This document shows, in pieces, positions 17,440-24,284 of a stretch of DNA of 64,000 nucleotides. The translations under genes were made by a program, and so were the position numbers. The notes beneath the pieces were generated by a model that searched no databases, was not told the origin of the DNA, and saw only the letters and a list, made by a program, of their open reading frames with translations. The stretch lies in the NCBI RefSeq assembly GCF_947631165.1, contig NZ_CANRKH010000009.1, forward strand, positions 32,101 to 96,100, given 5' to 3'. Position 1 is the stretch's first letter. The number at the start of each line of letters is the position of its first letter. Source of the DNA: an uncultured Dysosmobacter sp. (GTDB lineage Bacteria > Bacillota > Clostridia > Oscillospirales > Oscillospiraceae).

Positions 17440-17859
17440 ATGAAGGAATTCTGGAACACGATCCAACTCATCTTTACAGCCATCGGGGGATGGCTTGGCT
17501 GGTTCCTCGGCGGCTGTGACGGCCTGCTGTATGCGCTCATCGCATTTGTGACGGTGGACTATATCACGGGCGTTATGTGCGCCGCAGCTGATAAGAAGCT
17601 GTCCAGCGAGGTGGGCTTCAAGGGCATCGCAAAGAAGGTGCTGATCTTTTTGCTGGTGGGGATCGCCAACATCCTCGATGTGCAGGTCATCGGGAGCGGC
17701 TCCGTTCTTCGCACGGCAATCATCTTTTTCTATATCTCCAACGAGGGCGTGAGCCTTTTGGAGAATGCCGGACACCTTGGGCTGCCCATCCCGGAAAAGC
17801 TGAAGGACATCCTGGCGCAGCTCCATGACAGGGCAGAAAGCGGGAAGGGGGACGAGTAA
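17440..17859 (+). CDS. Phage holin (toxin secretion/lysis holin family)
   Basis: 139-aa membrane protein that times lysis by permeabilising the inner membrane. Hydrophobic segments: about 8-27 (IQLIFTAIGGWLGWFLGG), 30-50 (LLYALIAFVTVDYITGVMCA), 68-85 (VLIFLLVGIANILDVQVI) and 90-104. The VDYITG and KKLSSEVGFKGIAKK signature is typical of this holin family. ATG at 17440 follows AAAGGAGGG. The endolysin gene starts 2 bases after its stop. Confidence 0.93.
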   Translation: MKEFWNTIQLIFTAIGGWLGWFLGGCDGLLYALIAFVTVDYITGVMCAAADKKLSSEVGFKGIAKKVLIFLLVGIANILDVQVIGSGSVLRTAIIFFYISNEGVSLLENAGHLGLPIPEKLKDILAQLHDRAESGKGDE

Positions 17860-17861
17860 TT

Positions 17862-19208
17862 ATGAAACTGGTGGAATCGATCATGACAAGGAACCCCTGC
17901 TATACGGCAGGGCGGAAGATCACGGTCAAGGGGCTGATGCTCCATTCCGTGGGCTGCCCGCAGCCGAAAGCGTCCGTATTCATCAATTCGTGGAACAGCC
18001 CTGCGCATGACGCATCCTGCGTCCACGGATTCATTGACGGGAATGACGGCACGGTATACCAGACGCTCCCCTGGAACCACCGGGGATGGCACTGCGGAAG
18101 CGGGAATAAAGGAAGCGGGAACAATACCCATATCGGGGTGGAGATGTGCGAGCCTGCGTGTATCAAATACACGGCAGGCTCGAACTTTACCTGCTCCGAC
18201 ATAGCTACGGCAAAAGCGGTGGCAGAAAGGACCTATGGGGCGGCGGTGGAGCTGTTCGCCATGCTCTGTAAGAAATACGGCCTGGACCCGCTGGCGGACG
18301 GCACCATCATCAGCCACAGGGAGGGGCACAGTCGGGGCATTGCTTCCAATCATGGTGACCCGGAGCATCTCTGGATGCAGCTTGGCATGGGGTACACCAT
18401 GGATTCCTTCCGCAAATCGGTCAGGGCGGCAATGGATGAGGCCGGCACGGACGGATACACGGAGATCATGGGGAGGGCTGCGGCAACGCTGGAGCAGATG
18501 AAATCATATATCAGGGCAAAGAACCCTGCTGTGGTGCCGTCCGTGCTGGATATGCTGCCGCTGTACCTTTCAGAAGGGGAAGCGGAGGGAGTGAGGGGCG
18601 ACATTGCCTTTGCGCAGTCCTGCCTTGAGACAGGGAATTTTACGTTCTCAGGCTCTGCGGTCACGCTGGGGCAGAACAATTTCTGCGGCCTTGGGGTGAC
18701 GCAGAGAGGTAAAACAGGATTGTCTTTTGGCACGCCGCAGCTTGGCATCCGGGCACAGGTGCAGCACCTCAAAGCCTATGCCTCCGCAGAAGCCCTCGCA
18801 AATGAGAGGGTTGATCCACGTTTCCGCTATGTCACAAGGGGCTGTGCGCCTTATGTGGAGTGGCTTGGGCAGAAGGAGAACCCGCAGGGGAAAGGCTGGG
18901 CGGCAGGGGAGAAGTATGGGGAGAAGATGCTTTCCATCCTGAAAGCAGTCATGGACGAAGGGAAGGTGCAGTTCATGGAGAGCCTTACGCTTTCCGCACC
19001 CTATATGGTGAGGGTGGCAATCCCCGACCTGAACATCCGCAGGGGGCCGGGGACAGGATATGCAAGGATAGGGAAATACACGGGAATTGGAAATTTCACC
19101 ATTGTTGAGGAGGCTGATGGAAAAGGCGCGTCAAAGTGGGGGCTGCTGAAAGCATACCAGGATAAGCGGGACGGGTGGATTTCCCTTGACCATACGGTGA
19201 GGATGTAA
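17862..19208 (+). CDS. Endolysin: amidase, glucosaminidase and SH3 domains
   Basis: 448-aa lysin. An N-terminal amidase_2 domain (about 1-190) carries zinc-ligand candidates His28 in LMLHSVG and the histidines of ISHREGHSRGIASNHGDP. The middle (about 225-360) is a glucosaminidase-type domain with DIAFAQSCLETGNFTFSG and NNFCGLGVTQ. The C terminus (about 370-448) is an SH3-like wall-binding domain (LNIRRGPGTGYARIGKYTG). Two different peptidoglycan bonds should be cut. There is no signal peptide, as expected for holin-dependent release. Confidence 0.92.
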   Translation: MKLVESIMTRNPCYTAGRKITVKGLMLHSVGCPQPKASVFINSWNSPAHDASCVHGFIDGNDGTVYQTLPWNHRGWHCGSGNKGSGNNTHIGVEMCEPACIKYTAGSNFTCSDIATAKAVAERTYGAAVELFAMLCKKYGLDPLADGTIISHREGHSRGIASNHGDPEHLWMQLGMGYTMDSFRKSVRAAMDEAGTDGYTEIMGRAAATLEQMKSYIRAKNPAVVPSVLDMLPLYLSEGEAEGVRGDIAFAQSCLETGNFTFSGSAVTLGQNNFCGLGVTQRGKTGLSFGTPQLGIRAQVQHLKAYASAEALANERVDPRFRYVTRGCAPYVEWLGQKENPQGKGWAAGEKYGEKMLSILKAVMDEGKVQFMESLTLSAPYMVRVAIPDLNIRRGPGTGYARIGKYTGIGNFTIVEEADGKGASKWGLLKAYQDKRDGWISLDHTVRM

Positions 19209-19228
19209 AACGAAACAGGGATAATGGA

Positions 19229-19274
19229 AATGCCCACGGACGGCCATGCTGCTTTCCGCGGGCATTCTTTTTTT
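19229..19274 (+). terminator. Lysis operon terminator
   Basis: AATGCCCACGGA pairs with TCCGCGGGCATT, followed by eight T. It lies between the endolysin and the convergent minus-strand regulator. Confidence 0.8.
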
Positions 19275-19289
19275 GTACCCATAATGCTT

Positions 19290-19547
19290 TCACCCAGGAC
19301 GTTTTCCGTTACCGCTTGGCACGAGCAGGTCTTCCATATGCACGCCCAATATCCTGCTGAGCATATACAGGTTGTCAATGGAGGGCAGGGTGCGGCCCCT
19401 GATCCACCGGTATATGGGCTGTGGGCAGGACAGCCCCAGCATTTCCTGCAGTTCCCTTATGCTGTAGCCGCCCTGCTTTATGGCACTGTTTATTTTTTTC
19501 CCTGTCAGGACGGCGTCCAGCGTTGTAAATGTGTTTCCTGGCATCAT
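19290..19547 (-). CDS. XRE-family HTH regulator
   Basis: 85-aa helix-turn-helix protein with the Cro/C1 pattern INSAIKQGGYSIRELQEMLG...IYRWIRGRTLPSIDNLYMLS. It is one of only two minus-strand genes in prophage A. The start is the first of two ATG codons, after AGGGGGAATTTT. Its promoter is a minus-strand copy of the recurrent element (TTGATA-17-TAATAT). It could regulate that element family or lysogeny; the target cannot be read from the sequence. Confidence 0.88.
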   Translation of the reverse strand: MMPGNTFTTLDAVLTGKKINSAIKQGGYSIRELQEMLGLSCPQPIYRWIRGRTLPSIDNLYMLSRILGVHMEDLLVPSGNGKRPG

Positions 19548-19572
19548 AAAATTCCCCCTTCCGTAGTGATGC

Positions 19573-19601
19573 ATATTAACTCTGAACCGCATGGATATCA
19601 A
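19573..19601 (-). promoter_or_regulatory. Recurrent promoter, copy 4 (minus strand)
   Basis: On the minus strand: TTGATA, 17 bases containing GTTCAGAG, TAATAT, then a leader related to but shorter than the other copies (CACTACGGAAGGGGG). It drives the XRE regulator. Confidence 0.8.
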
Positions 19602-19713
19602 CTGGAAAACGGGCATCGGAAGGAAATGGCTGAGACAGGAAAAACCAGTTGCTATATGGGAAAACCTATGCTTATATATGAGACGCCGAGAGATGGGAAG
19701 GAGGTGGAGGAAG

Positions 19714-20100
19714 ATGCAGGAAGCTTTTATTTCGGATGAGGAACGGGAAAAATGCAGGAAGGTCGCAGAGGCATTCCGGGAGGCGCTTGAAGGGGAGGAT
19801 CTGGTGGTGCTTGACGCAGGGCGGTTCGGGTTTGTGAAGTTGCAATATTACAAGCCGCCATGGGGGTTTGACAATGTATTCACATTCCTGGATGCCGGGG
19901 CGTTGTTTGATGACCTGTGGGAGGAGTGGATGGATTCGCAGCTTCTGGAGTATGCAAAAGATACACCGATGGTGGAAATGGAATATGACCAGATATTCAG
20001 GTGTATGCCGAAGGAGATGCAGGATTCCTATGTGCTGAAGAAACAGGAATTCATGGAAGCCGCAGGATGCGGGTTCCTGTCTGGCTTTGGAAAAGCCTGA
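19714..20100 (+). CDS. Hypothetical protein (128 aa)
   Basis: Unrecognised acidic soluble protein. ATG at 19714 is preferred (GGAAGGAGG lies 9-17 bases upstream). It starts with a charged helix (EEREKCRKVAEAFREALE), followed by an alpha/beta region (LVVLDAGRFGFVKLQYYKPP) and the segment FTFLDAGALFDDLWEEW. It lies divergently from the XRE gene and is closed by its own terminator. No close relative is seen in prophage B within the window. Confidence 0.6.
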   Translation: MQEAFISDEEREKCRKVAEAFREALEGEDLVVLDAGRFGFVKLQYYKPPWGFDNVFTFLDAGALFDDLWEEWMDSQLLEYAKDTPMVEMEYDQIFRCMPKEMQDSYVLKKQEFMEAAGCGFLSGFGKA

Positions 20101-20117
20101 AAACATTCTGATATGGC

Positions 20118-20163
20118 AATGCCCGCAGAAACCGTCCAAGGTTCCTGCGGGCATTCTTTTTTT
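20118..20163 (+). terminator. Hairpin terminator
   Basis: AATGCCCGCAG...CTGCGGGCATT with inner AACC/GGTT, followed by CTTTTTTT. It lies between the 128-aa gene and a convergent minus-strand gene and may serve both directions. Confidence 0.8.
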
Positions 20164-20186
20164 GCCGTCCTTCTGGAAACTGCGGT

Positions 20187-20498
20187 TTAACCTGCTGCGC
20201 TGCTGTTTTCTTCCCATTTCGGGACCTTCAGCGTGTTGCGGAACAGCTCGATACAGTCCGAAAAGCCGAGCAGGTAGGCAAGCGCGCCGTACCGTGCGCC
20301 GAGTGCGTTCTGCTCGCTGACATACTGGTCAATGAGCAGCCGGGTTTCCCTTGGCAGGTCCATGGCATCAAGCTGTCCGGAGTAGACATCAGATCTGCGC
20401 AGGATCTCCTGGTACTCTTCATCCGCAGCCTGGATGCTGTTTAAGACGGTGTTCACCCGCAGGTCCATCAACTGGTACATTACGGAATCTTTATCCAT
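20187..20498 (-). CDS. Hypothetical helical protein (103 aa, DUF6809-like)
   Basis: Second minus-strand gene of the regulatory region. It is all-helical, with LRVNTVLNSIQAADEEYQEI and a C-terminal YVSEQNALGARYGALAYLLGFSDCIELF, similar in layout to small DUF6809-type prophage proteins and to the 98-aa protein at 3494. ATG follows GGAAAGGAGGG. It is transcribed from a minus-strand copy of the recurrent promoter. Function unknown. Confidence 0.65.
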   Translation of the reverse strand: MDKDSVMYQLMDLRVNTVLNSIQAADEEYQEILRRSDVYSGQLDAMDLPRETRLLIDQYVSEQNALGARYGALAYLLGFSDCIELFRNTLKVPKWEENSSAAG

Positions 20499-20527
20499 GG
20501 CGGTATCCCTCCTTTCCTTAGTGGTGC

Positions 20528-20556
20528 ATATTAACTCTGAATCCGTGGATTAGCAA
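20528..20556 (-). promoter_or_regulatory. Recurrent promoter, copy 5 (minus strand)
   Basis: Minus strand: TTGCTA, 17 bases with ATTCAGAG, TAATAT, then GCACCACTAAGGAAAGGAGG. It drives the 103-aa gene. It shares the sequence around the -10 region with copy 4. Confidence 0.8.
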
Positions 20557-20594
20557 GTTGATTTTTCAACATGAATGGGTATCCAAAACCGGCT

Positions 20595-20727
20595 GTAAAT
20601 CTCCGTATGTTGAGGAGGCATCCGCAGGCCGGAGCGCCTCCCGTAAATGGACGGGGACAGTGGCGGCAGATATTTTTGCGCCGGAGGGTGTATAAAGCCG
20701 CCCGTAAATCTCCGTATGTTGAGGAGG
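20595..20727 (+). repeat. 24-base direct repeat, two copies
   Basis: An identical 24-base unit starting GTAAATCTCCG and ending GAGGAGG occurs at 20595-20618 and 20704-20727. A partial copy of the start (CCGTAAATG) lies between them. The second copy supplies the ribosome binding site of the HTH/zinc gene at 20736; the first has no start codon behind it. Confidence 0.85.
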
Positions 20728-20735
20728 TGCCGGAT

Positions 20736-21158
20736 ATGACGGACACGCAGAAAGACAGGATACGGCAGATGAAGGCGGACGGCGTTGGATATATAAAGAT
20801 CGCACGGGAACTTGGACTTTCGGAGAATACTGTAAAGTCATTCTGCCGGAGAGAAGGGCTGAATGGGAAGGCACTGGATGGGATGTCTCCAGCCCCTGGA
20901 ACTGATATAGGAATCTGCCCATGCTGCGGGACAAAGGTGGTGCAGAATCCGGGGCGGAAAATGAAAAAATTCTGTTCTGATAAATGCCGTAATAAGTGGT
21001 GGAACAGCCATCAGGACAGGGTGAAGCGCAGGGCGCATTATGAATTCGTGTGCGCCTACTGCAAAAAGCCGTTCACGGCCTATGGGAATGCGGGAAGGAA
21101 ATACTGCTCCCATGCGTGTTATGTGGCTGACAGGTTCGGGGGTGGCGCGGATGAGTGA
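20736..21158 (+). CDS. HTH protein with two zinc-ribbon-like domains
   Basis: 140-aa DNA-binding protein. The N terminus has a sigma-region-4-like helix-turn-helix (KDRIRQMKADGVGYIKIARE...LSENTVKSFCRREG). The rest has two cysteine pairs sets: CPCCGTKV...FCSDKCRNKWW and CAYCKKPF...YCSHACYVADRF. Such proteins stand just before serine recombinases in many Firmicutes prophages, so a role in controlling recombinase expression is likely. ATG at 20736 follows GAGGAGG. It overlaps the next gene by 8 bases. Confidence 0.82.
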   Translation: MTDTQKDRIRQMKADGVGYIKIARELGLSENTVKSFCRREGLNGKALDGMSPAPGTDIGICPCCGTKVVQNPGRKMKKFCSDKCRNKWWNSHQDRVKRRAHYEFVCAYCKKPFTAYGNAGRKYCSHACYVADRFGGGADE

Positions 21159-21369
21159 GGAGCAGTTCCGAAACGAGAAAATGTACCATGCCACCATGAA
21201 CATAGCGAAATCCCTCATGGAACAGGGGGCGATGACGGCAGAGGAGTACGGTCAGATTGATACAATTTTCCGCAAAAAATACCGCCCAATTTTGGTGAGT
21301 TTACGGACAGAAATAAGTGGATATAAGGCTGGTTCTATGGCATCATGTGACACTGACAAGGAGGGATGA
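21151..21369 (+). CDS. SHOCT-domain protein
   Basis: 72-aa protein with the short C-terminal-type signature NIAKSLMEQGAMTAEEYGQIDTIF, a SHOCT-like helical hairpin, then a basic segment RKKYRPILVSL. ATG at 21151 lies inside the end of the HTH gene, and the stop is 1 base before the recombinase start, so the three genes form one coupled unit. Genes like this are regularly found before serine recombinases. Confidence 0.8.
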   Translation: MSEEQFRNEKMYHATMNIAKSLMEQGAMTAEEYGQIDTIFRKKYRPILVSLRTEISGYKAGSMASCDTDKEG

Positions 21370-21370
21370 T

Positions 21371-22882
21371 ATGCCGAGAATCAGCGTAATCGGGCAGGTT
21401 CTGCCGGAACTGAAAAAGAGGAAAAAGGTGGCGGCTTATGCGAGGGTGTCGATGGAGACGGAAATGCTCATCCATTCCCTTTCCGCGCAGGTCAGCCATT
21501 ACAACGAATTGATACAAAAAAATCCTGATTGGGAGTTTGCGGGCATATATGCGGATGAGGGCATCAGCGGGAGGGACACAAGCCACCGCAGCGACTTCAA
21601 CAGGCTGCTTGCGGACTGCGATGCCGGGAAGATTGACATGGTGCTGGTAAAATCCATCAGCCGCTTTGCAAGGGATACCGTGGACACGCTGACGGTGACG
21701 AGGCACCTGAAGGAACTTGGGATTGATGTTTATTTTGAAAGGGAGAATATCCATTCCCTCTCCGATGAAGGCGAGCTGCTCCTTACCCTGCTCGCATCCT
21801 TTGCGCAGGAGGAATCGCGCAGCATTTCAGAAAATGTGAAGTGGGGCATACGGAAACGGTTTGAAGAGGGCATCCCGAACGGGCATAAAGCGCCGTATGG
21901 GTATGAATGGGACGGAGAAATGTACCGGGCCATACCGGAGCAGGGAGAAATCATAAAGGAGATTTTTGCAAAATACCTTTCCGGCGCATCCGCCTACGGG
22001 ATTGCAAAGGAGCTTTCGGAACGGGGCGTCACGGGGCAGAAGGGTGTGCCGATGGATGACTCCACCATCAAGTTCATCCTTGCGAATCCGTCTTACACGG
22101 GCTCCATGCTCCTGCAGAAAAATTTCATTTCCGAGGGGCATACGAGGAAAAGGAATAAGGGCGAGCTACCAATGTACATGGTGGAGGGGATGTTTGAGCC
22201 GCTCATCACGCAGGCAGATTTTGAAAAGGCACAGGCCATACGGGAGGGACGGGCGGAAAACGCCGCCAATAAAAACCCCGTGCTTACGGCTTTCTCCGGG
22301 CTGGTAAGGTGCGGGGAATGTGGCTGCTCGGCCAGCAGGCGCACCACGAAGTATGGAAAGAAATGGAACTGCAATACCAGGGAGCGAAAAGGGAAAGACG
22401 TGTGCGGGCTCCGGCCGGTCTATGAATCGGAACTGGAGCAGGCATCGGCCGCTGCCCTGGGGCTTGCCGCCTTTGACGGGGATGCCGTCAAAAGGGAAGT
22501 CGGGCAGATCGTCATAAATGCGGACAGCATTGAGTTTGGTATGAAAAACGGCAGGGTGAAGAAAATCATGAGGGCATACCAAAGGGGCCGCAGCGCATTT
22601 TCGCAGAAAATCACCTGCGGATGCTGTGGCAGGAAACTGGAATGCGATTACTGGAAGATGGGTCCGAAAGGGCAGAAGAAAAAATATAAGGTGTGGGTGT
22701 GTCGGGGATGCACATCCCGCAGGCTGATGGATGACGAGCTACGGGAGACTGTGGCGGCAGTCCTCGGCGGCGCGGACTACGAGCCAAGGTTCGTGAAGGA
22801 GGTCGCGGACGTGGCAGTGTTTGAGGACAGGTTTGAATTCCACTTTACGGAAGGGGGCATGGCAGAATGGCAAAGAAAGTGA
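21371..22882 (+). CDS. Large serine recombinase (integrase 1)
   Basis: 503-aa site-specific recombinase for integration or excision. The resolvase catalytic domain has the nucleophile Ser27 in AAYARVS, the EGISGRDTSHR loop and the DMVLVKSISRFARD segment. Then comes a recombinase domain (AYGIAKELSERGVTG) and two zinc ribbons: CGECGC...CNTRERKGKDVC and CGCCGRKLECDYW...VCRGC. Length is normal. The conserved glutamine run after ARVS is altered (METEMLIHSL), as in many paired recombinases. Its last 16 bases overlap the second recombinase. Confidence 0.93.
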   Translation: MPRISVIGQVLPELKKRKKVAAYARVSMETEMLIHSLSAQVSHYNELIQKNPDWEFAGIYADEGISGRDTSHRSDFNRLLADCDAGKIDMVLVKSISRFARDTVDTLTVTRHLKELGIDVYFERENIHSLSDEGELLLTLLASFAQEESRSISENVKWGIRKRFEEGIPNGHKAPYGYEWDGEMYRAIPEQGEIIKEIFAKYLSGASAYGIAKELSERGVTGQKGVPMDDSTIKFILANPSYTGSMLLQKNFISEGHTRKRNKGELPMYMVEGMFEPLITQADFEKAQAIREGRAENAANKNPVLTAFSGLVRCGECGCSASRRTTKYGKKWNCNTRERKGKDVCGLRPVYESELEQASAAALGLAAFDGDAVKREVGQIVINADSIEFGMKNGRVKKIMRAYQRGRSAFSQKITCGCCGRKLECDYWKMGPKGQKKKYKVWVCRGCTSRRLMDDELRETVAAVLGGADYEPRFVKEVADVAVFEDRFEFHFTEGGMAEWQRK

Positions 22883-23769
22883 CGACGATCCCCGCCACGC
22901 TGAACCGGTTTGACTCCAGGCCGATTGCGGTGGCGAAGAAGCGGAAGACGGCGGGATATGCGAGGGTGTCCACGGATTCCGAGGAACAGGCGACAAGCTA
23001 TGAGGCGCAGGTCGATTATTACACCCGGTACATAAACGAACGGGAGGATTGGGAGTTTGCCGGGGTGTATACGGACGAAGGCATCTCCGCAACGAACACA
23101 AAAAAGCGTGATGGTTTTAACCAGATGATCGAGGATGCACTGGTGGGGAAAATCGACCTCATCATCACGAAGTCGGTCAGCCGGTTTGCGAGGAACACGG
23201 TGGATTCCCTGACCACGGTAAGGAAGCTGAAGGAGAAGGGCATCGAGGTTTATTTTGAAAAGGAGAACATCTACACGCTGGACTCCAAGGGGGAGCTGCT
23301 CATCACCATCATGAGCTCCCTTGCGCAGGAGGAATCACGGAGCATTTCGGAGAACACCACATGGGGCAAGCGGAAACAGTTTGCGGACGGCAAAGGCAGC
23401 CTTGCCTACAGCACTTTCCTCGGATATGAGAAAGGGGAGGACGGCGGTCTGAGAGTGAATCCAGAGCAGGCGGAAACGGTAAAGCTGATATACCAGTTGT
23501 TCCTGCAGGGATTGAGTCCGTATGCCATCGGCAAGAAACTGACGGGGCTTGGCATCAAAAGCCCCGCCGGGAAGGACACCTGGCACCAGAGTTCGGTCAA
23601 GAGCATCCTCACCAACGAGAAGTACAAAGGGGACGCGCTCCTGCAGAAGCAGTACACGGCGGATTTCCTTACGAAGAAGCGGAAGAAGAACCAGGGGGAG
23701 ATCCCGCAGTATTATGTGGAGGGGAACCACGAGGCACCTTCTTATGTCAATACTTTGCACACCCTTTAG
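22867..23769 (+). pseudogene. Serine recombinase 2, C-terminally truncated
   Basis: 300-aa remnant of a serine recombinase whose relatives are about 500 aa. The catalytic domain is complete (Ser35 in AGYARVS, TDSEEQATSYEAQ, GKIDLIITKSVSRFARN), and the recombinase domain is mostly present. It breaks off after QYYVEGNHEA, where a family member would continue, and ends with ten unrelated residues (PSYVNTLHTL). The zinc ribbon and coiled-coil needed for site choice are missing. The break at about 23737 marks a junction between prophage A and foreign DNA. No continuation was found in other frames nearby. Confidence 0.8.
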
Positions 23770-23771
23770 AA

Positions 23772-23795
23772 AGCCCGTAAACTCGGGCTTTTTTG
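23772..23795 (+). terminator. Terminator after truncated recombinase
   Basis: AGCCCG-TAAACT-CGGGCT followed by a T run. It insulates the recombinase unit from the defence operon. Confidence 0.85.
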
Positions 23796-23951
23796 CTGGA
23801 ATGGCGTTCTTGAAGGGGTGTTCAGAGAGACGGTCTGATGGAAGAACCGCCTTATTTTTATGCCCTGAAACGGCGTATTCGAGGCAGGGGGTGTGCAGAA
23901 TACACGCAAACTGACAATCTCAATAAATATTAACTAATGTGAACAAACTCG
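23796..23951. other. Intergenic spacer, no gene seen
   Basis: 156 bases between the recombinase terminator and the defence promoter. I see no open frame with a ribosome binding site. Base composition shifts here from GC rich to AT rich, consistent with a junction between elements. A possible attachment site could lie here but no repeat supports it. Confidence 0.5.
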
Positions 23952-23980
23952 TTGTAAATATTCCGATGATGTGTTAGAAT
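23952..23980 (+). promoter_or_regulatory. Defence operon promoter
   Basis: TTGTAA, exactly 17 bases, TAGAAT. It lies 47 bases before the small HTH gene and is the only good promoter seen before the eight-gene run ending at 36625. Confidence 0.75.
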
Positions 23981-24027
23981 GAAAGGCAACACGAACAAGC
24001 CGCAGTTAGAAGGAAAAGGACTACGAA

Positions 24028-24228
24028 ATGGATAATACGAATCAAGAAAACTACATCAACCTGGATGAAGCTGCCGAGTACCTCGGGATAAAGCAGACTA
24101 CGCTCCGCAGCTGGATAAAGGATCCCAAGAACGAGATTCCTGCCCACAAGGTCGGCAGGATGTGGAAGTTCAAACGATCCGAGATTGATGACTGGATCAA
24201 CAGCGGAAAAAGCGCAATCGTAGAATGA
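24028..24228 (+). CDS. Small excisionase/MerR-type HTH protein
   Basis: 66-aa winged-helix DNA-binding protein of the HTH_17 type (LDEAAEYLGIKQTTLRSWIK...IPAHKVGRMWKFKRSEIDDWI). ATG follows AAAGGA with spacing 8. As the first gene of the operon it is best read as an autoregulator that keeps the locus quiet, although excisionases of mobile elements look alike. The next gene starts 57 bases on without a clear promoter. Confidence 0.85.
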   Translation: MDNTNQENYINLDEAAEYLGIKQTTLRSWIKDPKNEIPAHKVGRMWKFKRSEIDDWINSGKSAIVE

Positions 24229-24284
24229 GCCCGTTTTATGGTACGGCTCGTCTGATATAGTCATGCCTTGAGAGGTGGATTCAA

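Larger units (their letters stand above)
1..23795. mobile_element. Prophage A, right two thirds
   Basis: The order large terminase, portal, protease, capsid, connectors, tail, holin, endolysin, regulators, serine recombinases is that of a temperate siphovirus with an HK97-type head. The left (replication) part lies outside the window. The right edge is taken as the end of the truncated second recombinase and its terminator; no attachment core could be identified. Almost all genes lie on the plus strand; only two small genes are on the minus strand. Confidence 0.85.

Noticed and set aside
22867..23800. Second recombinase shortened only by a sequencing frameshift
   Set aside because: None of the three forward frames after 23737 continues the family sequence; a terminator follows at once.
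24028..24228. Small HTH protein as the excisionase of prophage A
   Set aside because: Possible in principle, but it is behind its own promoter and directly heads the defence genes, and serine recombinase partners are usually of another type.
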